A stretch of DNA of 64,000 nucleotides from Deltaproteobacteria bacterium (GTDB lineage: Bacteria > Myxococcota_A > UBA9160 > UBA4427): assembly GCA_002719955.1 (NCBI GenBank), contig PBFW01000067.1, positions 1 to 64,000 on the forward strand, read 5' to 3'. Shown here in pieces: positions 24,958 to 34,466 of this stretch. The notes under the pieces are model-generated. The model was given only the letters and a program-made list of their open reading frames with translations. It was not told the DNA's origin and made no database searches. How positions within the stretch are numbered: the first letter of the stretch is position 1; every line of letters starts with the position of its first letter. The position numbers were made by a program, and so were the translations under genes.

Positions 24958-26210
24958 GTGGCGAGGCTGGACCCGACAATCGAGGACGCGCATCGCGAGC
25001 GGATGCTGCAGGTCGGCCTCCCGAAGGTTGCCATTCGTGGTTTCCGGCGCGCTCTTCGATTCGTCCTCGAGGGCGGGGAAACATCGATTCCCGAGGCTTC
25101 GATCGAGCTGGTCGATGCGCTGCCACGTATTCAGCGCTCGCCGACTTTGAGCCGGCGGGAAGGGGGGCGGTCCATCAGACGGCGATCATCAAGCTGAACG
25201 GCGGGCTCGGGGCCGGCATGGGGCTGTCGGCGGCGAAGAGCCTGCTCCCCGTTCGTCCGGGACTTTCCTTCCTGGATCTGATCGCACGGCAGGTCCTTTG
25301 GGCCCGTGAGCGTTATGCCGCTGCGCTGCCCCTGGTGCTGATGCACAGCCAGCAGACCCGGGATGATTCGCTGGCCGAACTGGCGAAATTCCCACGCTCG
25401 CGGGCTCCGGCATGCTCGAGGTGTTGCGGTCGAATGGGTTCCGCTACGCGTTCGTCCCCAACTCGGATCATCTGGGCGGGATTCTCGATCTTCGAATCCT
25501 CGGCTGGGTCGCTTCGAACCGCTTGCCCTTTGCCGTGAAGGTCGCGGAGCGAACGGCGGCCGATTCCAAGGGGGGGGACATCTCGCGTCGCGCGCGGGTC
25601 GCCTCATCCTTCGTGAAAGTGCGCAATGTCCCGGGCGAGACCGCCGAGCGTTCCAGGACGTCGAACGACACCCTTTCTTCAACACGAATAATCTATGGCT
25701 CGCTCTCGGAGCGCCTCGAGCGATCGCCCGACAGCCTTCCCCCTTTCGATCATTCGCAACGAGAAGCCCGTCTCGCCAGCGCATCCCGACGGCGCCCGCT
25801 GTCTCCAACTCGAGACGGCGATGGGGGCGGCGATCGAATGTTTCGAGGGGGCCGAGGCCGTTTGCGTGCCCCGCGATCGACTTGCACTGGTGAAAACGAC
25901 GGCTGATCTGCTCAGGATCTGGTCCGACGCCTACGAGTTGAGGGAGGATCTCCGGATGGTCGCCGCCGATCCCGAGGTCGCGCGGCTGCAGGAGATCGAA
26001 CTCGACCCGCGTTTCTTCGGGAACGTCGATGATCTCCGTTTGCGTTTTCCGCAGGGAGCGCCCTCTCTGACCGGTTGTCGTCGCTTCGCAGTCAGCGGTG
26101 ACCATCGGTTTGGCCCCGATATTTCGGTGGTCGGACAGGTCGCGCTGAACAACGAATCGGAGCATCCGGTCGAGATCGAGGCGGGCTCGATCCTCGGCGA
26201 TGCCGACTAG
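24958..26210 (+). pseudogene. UTP-glucose-1-phosphate uridylyltransferase (eukaryotic-type), heavily frameshifted
   Basis: The coding sequence runs through several frames: TIEDAHRERMLQVGLPKVAI to about 25137. In the next frame follow QTAIIKLNGGLGAGMGLSAA and KSLLPVRPGLSFLDLIARQV up to LAELAKFP (about 25393). After a gap where about 60 or more residues are missing come VLRSNGFRYAFVPNSDHLGG (about 25420), FFNTNNLWL in a third frame, and finally LSIIRNEKPVSP...LETAMGAAIECFEGAEAV to the TAG at 26208-26210. These blocks, in this order, are diagnostic for the UGP2/UGPase family, which makes UDP-glucose. At least three frameshifts plus a deletion make it inactive, unless the assembly is wrong here. 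Confidence 0.8.
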
Positions 26211-26319
26211 CCGCCCTCTCGGCGAAATCGCTTCGCGGCACCCCTCGCGTGAGCGAATCGGGAATCTCGAGTGGGTGGGGCGTGCGCCCATGCCCGGCAT
26301 CGTCCAGGCGCAGCCACGC

Positions 26320-28080
26320 TCACGAAAGCAACGCCTCCGGCATGTCCACCACGCGCGATCGTAGCCATTCGCCGAGGCTTTTGGCCTGGGCGTCCTGTCT
26401 CGTCGCCGCGGCCACACCCTCTTCGAGGATCCCGTGGACGACGAAATTGAGGCTGCGCAAGGCCGGTAAGCGGTAGCGATCGACCTCGAATCGAGCGACC
26501 TCGGGAAGCAACTCCTTCAACCGTTCCGTGGTCAGCATCTCGTCGAGCCAAGCCCAGGCGAGATCGTCTCGGGTGAAGACGCCGAGGTTCGCGATGCCGC
26601 CCTTGTCTCCCGAGCGTGCGCCCACGATGGCTCCGATCGGTACGCGTTGGGTCGGGCCCCCGGGCGCGGACGCGGTCGGACCTTCGGCGGCCATGACCTC
26701 TGCCTTTCCGGGCGGGATCACCGAATCGACCCGCCGCGTGTCGCCTCCCCAGAAAACGACCTCCTGCGGGACCGCGTTTGCCGGGATCCGAGCGGGTTCA
26801 TAGACGCCGAAGGAGCGCCCGCCCGTGGGCCCCCCCCCGATGCCGAAATAGCCGGGGATCGAGGCCAGGCCGAGCTCCGTGACGGCATTCGAGAATGCGC
26901 GACCGACTTTCTTCTCATCGGGATCCTTGACCGCGATATGCCAGACACCGATGGCTTCTTCGTTCGTGTTCGGATCCTCCTTGTCCGTGCGGATCACACG
27001 AGTCGTCACTTGTTCGTAATCGCTCGCTTCGTAGGGACACGCGCGCCAGAAAGCCTTTTCGACGACCGCCGCCTTTGCCTCGACATCCAGGCCTGCGAGG
27101 GCGACCCGCATATCATTGCGAAATCCACCGTTTCGGTTCATGCAAACCTTGAGGGTATCCGGTGGCGGTTGGCCCTGGACACCGAAAACGCGAACGCGAT
27201 TCTCGCCGGTCTCCTCGAGCTGGATCGTGTCGAAGCGCGTCGTCACGTCGGGTCCGAAATACTCGGGCCCACCGATTTCGTAGAGCAGCTGCGAGGTGAC
27301 GGTCCCGATCGAGACCAATCCCCCGGTGCCATCGTCGTGCTTTCCGATGATCACGGAACCGTCTTCAGCGACCTCGGCCCAGGGAAAGCCGATATGTTCG
27401 ATCCGCGGGACCTCCTGGAAGAAGGAATAGTTGCCTCCGGTGACCTGGCTGCTGCATTCGATGAGGTGCCCAGCCACGACCGCCCCGGCGAGTTCATTCC
27501 AATCCGTACGTTTCCAGCCGTGGTGCCAGGCGGCGGGACCACAGACGATGGCCGCGTCGGTCGCTCGCCCGGTGATCACGATGTCGGCACCGCGGTTCAG
27601 CGCGTCGACGATGCCCCAGCAGCCGAGGTATGCGTTCGCGGTCATGAAACGACCGGGTTCCTTGATCGGTTCCCCCGTCTCGAAGTGGTGGAGCTGATCA
27701 CGGGAGATGAACTCGTCGAGATTGGGCATGAGGTCATCGCCGCGGATGAAGGCGATTTCAGGATTCAGACCGAGTCTTTGGGCGATCTCGTGAATCGCTT
27801 CGGCGCATCCTTCGGGGTCGAGGCCGCCGGCGTTCGAGACGACTCGGATCCCCTTGTCGAGACACGTGCCCATGACCTCTTCCATCTGGCTGACGAAGGT
27901 CCGCGCGAAGCCGCCGCCCGAGCGTTTGGCTCGGGTCTTGGCAAGGATCAGCATCGTGAGTTCAGCGAGCCAGTCGCCGGTCAGAACGTCGATCGGTCCA
28001 CCCTCGACCATCTCGCGCGCGCCGGTGATGCGATCTCCGAAGAAACCCGAGCAATTGGCTATTCGAACCGGATCGGTCAA
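26320..28080 (-). CDS. AtuA-like acyclic terpene utilisation family protein (DUF1446)
   Basis: About 586 residues. RIANCSGFFGDRITGAREMV at the start, IRVVSNAGGLDPEGCAEAI, and DIVITGRATDAAIVCGPAAW belong to the AtuA family (PF07287). The C-terminal 100 residues (PIGAIVGARSGDKGGIANLG and following) are the separate AtuA-like ferredoxin-fold domain, here fused. In Pseudomonas, AtuA takes part in citronellol/geraniol catabolism; the reaction is not established. The TTG at 28080 (MTDPVRIANCSGFF) with GAAGAGAG upstream is preferred. An ATG at 28215 would add 45 unconserved residues. It is divergent from the enoyl-CoA hydratase run starting at 28355, with which it shares a theme. Confidence 0.85.
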   Translation of the reverse strand: MTDPVRIANCSGFFGDRITGAREMVEGGPIDVLTGDWLAELTMLILAKTRAKRSGGGFARTFVSQMEEVMGTCLDKGIRVVSNAGGLDPEGCAEAIHEIAQRLGLNPEIAFIRGDDLMPNLDEFISRDQLHHFETGEPIKEPGRFMTANAYLGCWGIVDALNRGADIVITGRATDAAIVCGPAAWHHGWKRTDWNELAGAVVAGHLIECSSQVTGGNYSFFQEVPRIEHIGFPWAEVAEDGSVIIGKHDDGTGGLVSIGTVTSQLLYEIGGPEYFGPDVTTRFDTIQLEETGENRVRVFGVQGQPPPDTLKVCMNRNGGFRNDMRVALAGLDVEAKAAVVEKAFWRACPYEASDYEQVTTRVIRTDKEDPNTNEEAIGVWHIAVKDPDEKKVGRAFSNAVTELGLASIPGYFGIGGGPTGGRSFGVYEPARIPANAVPQEVVFWGGDTRRVDSVIPPGKAEVMAAEGPTASAPGGPTQRVPIGAIVGARSGDKGGIANLGVFTRDDLAWAWLDEMLTTERLKELLPEVARFEVDRYRLPALRSLNFVVHGILEEGVAAATRQDAQAKSLGEWLRSRVVDMPEALLS

Positions 28081-28354
28081 ATCACATTCTCTCTTCCCAT
28101 GCGGGTCTCTCGAGGGCCTTGGGAGAACTTTTTCGTGGGCTCCGGTTGATCGCGCTCGTGCCGCTTCGTCGCGGGCTTCGCCTCCGCAACGCTGGCTCGT
28201 GGGGTTGGTTGACATATTCGTAACAGCTCAGGTAACAACAATCAATCGAGGTCACCGAGCCGCCATTCGCTTCCGGTTGCTCGTTGGGCGGCGCGACGAG
28301 ACTCGAGGTCCGACGCCTCAGAGTGCCAATCACAAGCGTGGGGAAGGAGTGAGG

Positions 28355-29134
28355 ATGGGGGGCGTGAAGGTTGCCTTGGCCGATCGCGTACTGACGGCGA
28401 CACTGGCAGATCACGAGAATCGCAATGCGCTCGGTGCCGAGATCCTCGCCGGTCTGAAGACCGCGCTCGAGCGCGCGAATGCGGATCCGGAAATCCGCGT
28501 CGTCGTTCTCACGAACGAAGGTTCTACGTTCTGTGCGGGGGCCAATCTGAAAGAGCAGTCGGCACGGAACGAAAGTGGCGAGTCCACGGCGATCTCGGAT
28601 TTCGCCGAACTCCTGACGGCGATCCAATGTTCTCCGACGCCGGTCGTGGGTCGAATCGACGGGCATGTGGTCGGGGGGGGAAATGGTCTGGCCGCCGCCT
28701 GCGATATCGCGATCGCGCGGGAGGACGTGAAATTCGGTTTCACGGAGGTGCGGCTCGGTGTGACGCCTGCGATCATCTCCGTCGTTTGTCTGCCCAAGAT
28801 GCGTCGAGGCGAAGCGATGGAGGCGTTTCTGCGCGGCAATCGTTTCTCGGCCGCGAAGGCAGCGGAATACGGGTTGATCAGTCGCGCCCTTCCCGGCGAC
28901 GAACTCGATGCAGCGGTCATGGAGGTCGTCGGCGATCTTCGAAAGGGTGGACCGGAGGCGCTGGTGATCGCCAAGCGGCTCGTCTACGAAATCGAAGGGC
29001 GCGAACCGCAAGAGGCCTTCGAATGGGCAACACAGCTCTCGGCCGAATGCTTCGCGAGCGATGAGGCACGCGAGGGGATGCGCGCCTTCATCGAAAAGCG
29101 CGGCGCGAGCTGGGCTGCATCGGAAGAGGATTGA
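28355..29134 (+). CDS. Enoyl-CoA hydratase/isomerase family protein
   Basis: A 259-residue crotonase-fold enzyme. The oxyanion-hole segments are FCAGANLKEQS (about 67-77) and GHVVGGGNGLAAACDIAIA (about 106-124). The Glu of VKFGFTEVRLGVTPAIIS is at the position of the second catalytic Glu, while the first Glu position is less clear. TASDEAREGMRAFIEKR ends the protein as in methylglutaconyl-CoA hydratase-like members. GGAAGGAG precedes the ATG by about six bases. It is the first of six same-strand genes (28355-34466) for acyl-CoA breakdown. Exact substrate unknown; AUH-like activity on branched acyl-CoA would fit the divergent AtuA gene. Confidence 0.9.
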   Translation: MGGVKVALADRVLTATLADHENRNALGAEILAGLKTALERANADPEIRVVVLTNEGSTFCAGANLKEQSARNESGESTAISDFAELLTAIQCSPTPVVGRIDGHVVGGGNGLAAACDIAIAREDVKFGFTEVRLGVTPAIISVVCLPKMRRGEAMEAFLRGNRFSAAKAAEYGLISRALPGDELDAAVMEVVGDLRKGGPEALVIAKRLVYEIEGREPQEAFEWATQLSAECFASDEAREGMRAFIEKRGASWAASEED

Positions 29135-29208
29135 TGATTCGGTCCTGCGGGCCGCGCGAATGCAGGGCGGGTGCCGGTGATCAATTTCGAACCGAAGAGG
29201 ATACTGAA

Positions 29209-30222
29209 ATGAAGATTGATTCCGGACTGATGGGGATGTCGGATCTCGAACAGATTCCCGCCCAGGCGCGGACGCTCGAAGCACAGGGTTTCGACGGGAT
29301 GGTCACCGCTGAAACGGCCAACGACCCCTTCCTGCCTCTCGTAGTGGCGGCGGAACACACCGAGCGGATCGAGTTGATGACCTCGATCGCGGTCGCGTTC
29401 GCTCGAAATCCGATGATCGTGGCCAATATCGCCAACGATCTGCAGGCCTACTCGAAGGGGCGCTTCATCCTGGGTCTCGGCTCGCAGATCAAGCCACATA
29501 TCACCAAGCGCTTCAGTCAGACCTGGTCTCACCCCGCCGCCCGCATGCGCGAGTTCGTGCTCGCGATGCGTGCGATCTGGGATTGTTGGTACAAGGGAGA
29601 GAAACTCAATTTCCGTGGCGACTATTATTCGCACACACTCATGACACCGATGTTCATGCCGACCAATAATACCCATGGGGCGCCCGATGTGATCCTGGCG
29701 GCGGTCGGACCCAGGATGACCGAGGTCGCCGGCGAAGTGGCGGATGGCGTGCTCGTCCACGCATTCACGACCGTGAAATATCTGCGCGAGGTGACGCTTC
29801 CGGCGATCGAGGTGGGGCTCGCAAAGTCGGAGCGCGCGCGGACCGAGCTGCAGCTCTGCTACCCGGCGTTCATCGTGACGGGCAACGACGAACGAGAGTG
29901 GGAGGCGATGCGCTCGTCGACCGCGAAGCAGGTGGCCTTCTACGGTTCGACGCCGGCCTATCGTGGTGTGCTCGAAATTCACGGTTGGGGAGATCTGCAG
30001 GCGGAGCTCAACGCGCTCTCGAAGCGCGGCGAGTGGGACGCGATGGGCGAGCGCATTACCGACGATATTCTCGAGGAGTTCGCGGTCGTGGCGGAACCGG
30101 CGAAGGTCGCAGGGGCGCTGAAGGCGCGCTTTGGAGGGCTCGTGGATCGCATGCTCTGCACCTTCGCGTTCGCCGCCGAAGACGATCGGGTGGCGTATAT
30201 GGAAGAACTGCGTGGCGGATGA
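29209..30222 (+). CDS. Luciferase-like, F420-dependent oxidoreductase (TIGR03617-like)
   Basis: A 337-residue TIM-barrel of the luciferase-like monooxygenase family (PF00296): GFDGMVTAETANDPFLPL, RIELMTSIAVAFARNPMIVA, GRFILGLGSQIKPHITKRFS and GEVADGVLVHAFTTVKYLRE are the usual F420/FMN barrel strands. By memory it is of the TIGR03617 subgroup, F420-dependent enzymes best known from actinobacteria. The ATG at 29209 follows GAGGAT. It lies 74 bases after the hydratase on the same strand. Reaction unknown; F420-linked steps in steroid or fatty acid breakdown are plausible. Confidence 0.88.
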   Translation: MKIDSGLMGMSDLEQIPAQARTLEAQGFDGMVTAETANDPFLPLVVAAEHTERIELMTSIAVAFARNPMIVANIANDLQAYSKGRFILGLGSQIKPHITKRFSQTWSHPAARMREFVLAMRAIWDCWYKGEKLNFRGDYYSHTLMTPMFMPTNNTHGAPDVILAAVGPRMTEVAGEVADGVLVHAFTTVKYLREVTLPAIEVGLAKSERARTELQLCYPAFIVTGNDEREWEAMRSSTAKQVAFYGSTPAYRGVLEIHGWGDLQAELNALSKRGEWDAMGERITDDILEEFAVVAEPAKVAGALKARFGGLVDRMLCTFAFAAEDDRVAYMEELRGG

Positions 30223-30276
30223 TCGGGCGCTTCGTTCGTGGACGATCCCTTGCTTTGGGCGGGGGAAAGGGATCTC

Positions 30277-31077
30277 ATGACCATGCGGGTGAGCATCGAT
30301 TTTCGCGATGAAGCCAGGGATCTCTACGCGTTTCTCGAGACGCTCGAAGTGGAGGATTGGACGACCCCGACCCTCTTCAAGGGTTGGACGCCCTGGGACG
30401 TCGTTGCCCATCTGCACTATTTCGATGAAGTCTCGCTTCACGCTGCGGACGGTGAGGAAGCATTTACCGCACGCCGAAAGGAATTCCTGACATCGACGGG
30501 CGGGGGGATGACGATCAAGGAGGTTCACTGTCGAGGCCTGGGCCATTGCGACGCGCCGGAGTTGCTCGAACGCTGGAAGGCGACTGCCGACGCGCTTTCG
30601 AGCAAGCTCGGCTCGCTCGATCCGAAGGCGCGGCTGCCCTGGTTCGGTCCTGATATGGGGGCAAAGATGTTCACGACCGCGCGCTATATGGAGGCGTGGT
30701 CCCATGCACAGGCGATCTACGACCTGAAACGGGTCACGCGCGAACACCGTGATCGGATCCGCAATATCGTGACGATCGGTCTGCGAACCTTCGGTTGGAC
30801 TTTCGTGAATCGAGGCCAGGAAATCCCCGGGCCGCCTCCTTATCTGCGTCTGACCTCACCCTCAGGAGAACTCTGGGAATACAACGCCCCGAGCGATGTC
30901 GAGCGGATCGAAGGAAATGCACTCGATTTCTGCCTGACCGTGACCCAGGTGCGGAATGTCGAGGATACGGCCTTGTCCGTCCGCGGTGATCTCTCGAAGC
31001 GCTGGATGGAGATCGCCCAGTGTTTCGCGGGACCCCCGAACGATCCGCCGGAGCCGGGCGTTCGAATCGGCGCATGA
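30277..31077 (+). CDS. TIGR03084-like metal-binding protein (DinB/maleylpyruvate isomerase-like fold)
   Basis: A 266-residue protein. The N-terminal half is a four-helix DinB-like bundle: FRDEARDLYAFLETLEVEDW, TLFKGWTPWDVVAHLHYFDE and MEAWSHAQAIYDL carry the His residues of the usual metal site. The second half has NALDFCLTVTQVRNVEDTAL. It belongs to the TIGR03084 group, which is common in actinobacteria next to F420 and acyl-CoA enzymes. AAAGGGATC precedes ATG 30277. The protein sits between the F420-type enzyme and the acyl-CoA dehydrogenases. Function not known. Confidence 0.85.
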   Translation: MTMRVSIDFRDEARDLYAFLETLEVEDWTTPTLFKGWTPWDVVAHLHYFDEVSLHAADGEEAFTARRKEFLTSTGGGMTIKEVHCRGLGHCDAPELLERWKATADALSSKLGSLDPKARLPWFGPDMGAKMFTTARYMEAWSHAQAIYDLKRVTREHRDRIRNIVTIGLRTFGWTFVNRGQEIPGPPPYLRLTSPSGELWEYNAPSDVERIEGNALDFCLTVTQVRNVEDTALSVRGDLSKRWMEIAQCFAGPPNDPPEPGVRIGA

Positions 31078-31171
31078 TTCGGTTTTCGGTCGAAGCGAGT
31101 TGGCGCTCGCAACGACTCGTGGGTTCGGACCAGGCTGGATCGCGTGGCGAACGCTTTCAGGAGATAAAGGC

Positions 31172-32368
31172 ATGGATCTCGAATATGGTCCGAGATACGA
31201 GGAATTTCGCAGGCAGGTTCGTGCGTTTCTCGACGAATACAAGGAAGAGCGGCCGAGTGGGTCCTATTTCGAGGTGCCGCGAGTGGAACTCGCGCAATGG
31301 CTCTCCCTTTTGATCGAACGCGGCTATTGGGCTCGCACGATTCCGAAGGAATATGGCGGTTTCGGCGCCGAGCCCGACCTGCTCGAAACCGTCATCATGG
31401 ACGAGGAATTCCACCGCCAACAGGTCTCTCGTGGGTTGAATGCCCAGGGGCCCTCGATGCTCGTTCCGACCTTGCTGGCTCACGGGACCGAGGAGCAGAA
31501 GAAGCGCTGGATCGGTTCGACGCTGCGCGGGGAGACGATTTGGTGTCAGGGATATTCAGAGCCCGGAGCCGGAAGTGATCTTGCGAGTCTGCAGACCTCC
31601 GCACGTGAGGATGGTGATGATTTTCTGATCAGCGGGCAGAAGATATGGACGAGCACGGCCGACATCGCGGAGATGATGTTCGTGCTCGTACGGACGGAGC
31701 CCGATGCCGAGCAGCACGCGGGCATCAGCTATATCCTGCTTCCGATGGATGCTCCCGGGGTCGATGTCCAACCGCTCGAGACGATGTCGGGGGAGATCGG
31801 GGAGAACTCCTTCAACCAAGTTTTCTTCGACGACGTGCGCGTTTCCCAGGCGAATGTCGTGGGGGTTCGGGGTGAGGGTTGGAAGATCGCCAATACGACG
31901 CTGAAACACGAGCGGAGTTCGCTCAGCTCGAACGCGGAAGGGACATTTCTCCGTCTCGTCCGCCTGATGGGGAGCGAGCGCAATCGCGGTGTCTCGGTCA
32001 TGGCGAGTCCCGTCTATCGTGATCGATTGATGAAGCTCCAGGCGCGTATGTTGACCATGAAATATCACGCTATGCGAATGTTGACCTGCCATTTGAAGGG
32101 TGAGTCGCCGGGTGTCGCGGGATTGATCGTGAAGCTCCAGAATTGCCAGCTCAGTTACGATATGGCCTTGCTCGGAATCGACGTGATGGGCGAGCTCGGC
32201 GTGCTCTACGAGCACACGAAATACGAGCGAGAGCGCGGCTTCTGGCAGGCGCAGGCCTTCTTTGCGCTCGGTCTGATCATCGGTGGAGGGACCGCGCAGA
32301 TCCAAAAGAATATCATCTCGGAGCGCGGGCTCGGTCTTCCGCGCGAGCCCAGGCCGGCAAAGGCCTGA
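31172..32368 (+). CDS. Acyl-CoA dehydrogenase, first of an adjacent pair
   Basis: A 398-residue flavoenzyme: WCQGYSEPGAGSDLASLQTSA (FAD/substrate loop), KIWTSTADIAEMMFVLVRTE, and FFDDVRVSQANVVGVRGEGW. The C-terminal FAD-binding helix pair is present (QNCQLSYDMALLGIDVMGEL). The catalytic Glu position of the usual C-terminal domain is not obvious (the last segment reads GTAQIQKNIISERGLGLPR). In heteromeric acyl-CoA dehydrogenases such as the mycobacterial FadE pairs, only one partner carries it. The next gene, 14 bases downstream, is a second and more divergent family member, so an alpha2beta2 complex is likely. AGGAG precedes the ATG. Substrates of such pairs are often steroid side chains or cyclic acids; here it is inference. 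Confidence 0.88.
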   Translation: MDLEYGPRYEEFRRQVRAFLDEYKEERPSGSYFEVPRVELAQWLSLLIERGYWARTIPKEYGGFGAEPDLLETVIMDEEFHRQQVSRGLNAQGPSMLVPTLLAHGTEEQKKRWIGSTLRGETIWCQGYSEPGAGSDLASLQTSAREDGDDFLISGQKIWTSTADIAEMMFVLVRTEPDAEQHAGISYILLPMDAPGVDVQPLETMSGEIGENSFNQVFFDDVRVSQANVVGVRGEGWKIANTTLKHERSSLSSNAEGTFLRLVRLMGSERNRGVSVMASPVYRDRLMKLQARMLTMKYHAMRMLTCHLKGESPGVAGLIVKLQNCQLSYDMALLGIDVMGELGVLYEHTKYERERGFWQAQAFFALGLIIGGGTAQIQKNIISERGLGLPREPRPAKA

Positions 32369-32382
32369 GCGGGAGCAGCAGC

Positions 32383-33471
32383 ATGGAATTCGGTCTCTCG
32401 CAGGATCAGCAGCTCCTCGATGACACGATTCGATCCTTCCTGGCGGATCGGGTTCCGATCTCGCGCGTGCGCGAGTTGCGCGATGAGGGCTGTCCCTGCG
32501 ATCGGTCGATCTGGCGCGCCTTGGCCCAACTCGGGGTGACGGGAATCCTCGTTCCCGAGTCGCAGGGCGGAAGCGGGCTCGGCCTGCTCGACGCCGTCAT
32601 TGTGGGAGAGGCGATCGGTCACGCGGCGACGCCCGTCGCCTTCCTTTCCTCTGCGGTGATGGCGCCGATTGCGCTCTCCTCGATCGATCACCCGAAGGCC
32701 GAGGCCTGGCTCGCGCGAATCGCGATGGGCGAGATCATCGTGGGCGTGGCGTTCACCGAACTCTTTTCCGCACGCGAGGACGCCGGTGTGACGGTTCGGG
32801 ACGGTGCATTGCACGGCAAGACGATGATGGCGATCGATGCCTGCGACTCAGACGCGATTCTGGTGGCTGTGGATCCGGGTCGATTGGCCGTCGTCGAACG
32901 CGGCGCAAGGGGGGTCGAAACGACTCGGCTCGTCACCACCGATCGCACGCGCTGCACGGCCGAGGTCGTCTTCGAAGGTGTGGGGCCGATCGCTGTCTTC
33001 GAAGAAGTGGGCCCCGCCATCGCCAAGGCGCTCGATGCGGGGCGGATCGCACTCGCGGCGGATGCGTTCGGTGCCTGTGAGTCGATGATCGAACAGGCCG
33101 TTCTTTATGCGGGCGAGCGGAAGCAATTCGATCGGTTGATCGGGTCCTTCCAGTCCGTCAAGCATATGTGCGCCGAGATGATCGCAGCGCTCGAACCCGC
33201 GCGATCGCTTCTCTGGTATGCCGCACACGCCTTCGAGGCTCGGCCGGACGAGGTGCCGCTGCTCGCCTGTCACCTCCTCGCTCACGTATCAGAGATCGGA
33301 CGCGAGATCGCGAGCGTGTCGACCCAGGTCCACGGGGGAATCGGCTGGACCGACGAGCAGAACCTCCACTTCTGGTACAAGCGGATCGCCGGCGCTCGGC
33401 ATCTTCTCGGGGGACCTGAATTTCTGCGCGAAAGGGCCGCGAGTCTGCAATCCTTCGATCGCGTGTCCTAG
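32383..33471 (+). CDS. Acyl-CoA dehydrogenase, second of the pair (divergent subunit)
   Basis: A 362-residue acyl-CoA dehydrogenase-like protein: LSQDQQLLDDTIRSFLADRV at the start, GVTGILVPESQGGSGLGLLD, then a shortened middle domain in which the usual QTEPxxGSD loop is replaced by VAFTELFSAREDAGVTV. The C-terminal helices (YAGERKQFDRLIGSFQSVKH, then VSTQVHGGIGWTDEQNLHFWYKR) hold the GGxG FAD contact. It is closely spaced after the first subunit, as for heteromeric FadE pairs. The weakly conserved middle loop supports an accessory or shared-site role rather than a standalone enzyme. Confidence 0.86.
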   Translation: MEFGLSQDQQLLDDTIRSFLADRVPISRVRELRDEGCPCDRSIWRALAQLGVTGILVPESQGGSGLGLLDAVIVGEAIGHAATPVAFLSSAVMAPIALSSIDHPKAEAWLARIAMGEIIVGVAFTELFSAREDAGVTVRDGALHGKTMMAIDACDSDAILVAVDPGRLAVVERGARGVETTRLVTTDRTRCTAEVVFEGVGPIAVFEEVGPAIAKALDAGRIALAADAFGACESMIEQAVLYAGERKQFDRLIGSFQSVKHMCAEMIAALEPARSLLWYAAHAFEARPDEVPLLACHLLAHVSEIGREIASVSTQVHGGIGWTDEQNLHFWYKRIAGARHLLGGPEFLRERAASLQSFDRVS

Positions 33472-33542
33472 GCGTCGGTCAAAAGGCGGCCGAGGCATCG
33501 GGGCGGACGTCCGTCAAAACCAAGCTTGCGGAGGGCTGGATC

Positions 33543-34466
33543 GTGGCATTGAAATTCTCTCTTCAACTCCCGACAGATCGCGTCGAGAACCTGGCCGAAT
33601 TCGGAACGGCGGAGAGCATCACCGAGATCGCGAAGGCGACGGAAGATGCGGGTTTCGATGCGAGTTTCGTGACCGAACATCCCTTTCCGACGGACGATTG
33701 GTTGGGAAGCGGCGGCCATCATGCGCTCGACCCCTTCGTGTCTCTGGCCCTCGCGGCCTCCGCGACGAAGAATCTGCTCCTACACACGAATATTCTCGTG
33801 CTCGCTTATCGCAATCCCTTCCTGACCGCGAAGGCGGTGGCGAGTCTGGATGTGATTTCGGGCGGGCGCGTGATCATGGGCGCTGGAGCGGGCTATCTCG
33901 AGGGCGAGTTCGACGCGCTCGGTGCCGATTTCGCAAATCGCAACGATCGGTCGGATGACGCCTTGATGGCCATGAAGGCCGCTTGGAGCGGGGAATCCGT
34001 GGCCCTCACGAAGCCGGGTTTCGAAGCGGCGGGGAATAGGATGTTGCCAGCTCCGATCCAGAAACCGCATCCGCCGATCTGGATCGGTGGTAACAGTGCG
34101 CGAGCGATCCGCCGTTCGGTCGATTTCGCAGACGGATGGAGTCCCTTCCCCCTTCCCGCGGCTGGCGCGGGGCGGACACGAACGTCGGCGATCGAAAGCG
34201 TCGAGGATCTCGCGACGGGAATCGCGCGCATGAAGGAATACGCGGAGGTACGGGGACGGACCGAGAATCTCGATGTGAACTTCGTCCCCTTCGGGCTGCA
34301 CATGAATACCCGCAAGGTGCCAGACGAGGATTCGCTTCACGAGCAGTTTGCCGCTCTCGAATCGGTTGGCGTGACCTGGGTGACGATGGGCCTGCCGACG
34401 AAGAGCCGGGGGGAGTATCTCGAGACGCTCGCCCGATTTGCGGAGACCTTTCTCGCTGATCGCTAG
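33543..34466 (+). CDS. Luciferase-like, F420-dependent oxidoreductase (TIGR03619-like)
   Basis: A 307-residue luciferase-like barrel starting at GTG 33543: LKFSLQLPTDRVENLAEFG, DAGFDASFVTEHPFPTDDWL, LLLHTNILVLAYRNPFLTAK, GRVIMGAGAGYLEGEFDALG, and the conserved RPxxPHPPIWIGGN segment (QKPHPPIWIGGNSARAIRRS). This matches the TIGR03619 F420-dependent subgroup as I remember it. It ends the six-gene catabolic run. Substrate unknown. Confidence 0.88.
   Translation: MALKFSLQLPTDRVENLAEFGTAESITEIAKATEDAGFDASFVTEHPFPTDDWLGSGGHHALDPFVSLALAASATKNLLLHTNILVLAYRNPFLTAKAVASLDVISGGRVIMGAGAGYLEGEFDALGADFANRNDRSDDALMAMKAAWSGESVALTKPGFEAAGNRMLPAPIQKPHPPIWIGGNSARAIRRSVDFADGWSPFPLPAAGAGRTRTSAIESVEDLATGIARMKEYAEVRGRTENLDVNFVPFGLHMNTRKVPDEDSLHEQFAALESVGVTWVTMGLPTKSRGEYLETLARFAETFLADR

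Noticed and set aside
23766..25538. 590-codon plus-strand frame across the sulfotransferase and the UGPase start
   Set aside because: The first part is antisense to the sulfotransferase. Only the last part (about 25140-25390) carries real UGPase sequence, which is listed as a pseudogene piece.
28984..30747. 587-codon open frame antisense to the hydratase, F420-type and TIGR03084 genes
   Set aside because: No protein features. It spans the ends of several solid genes.
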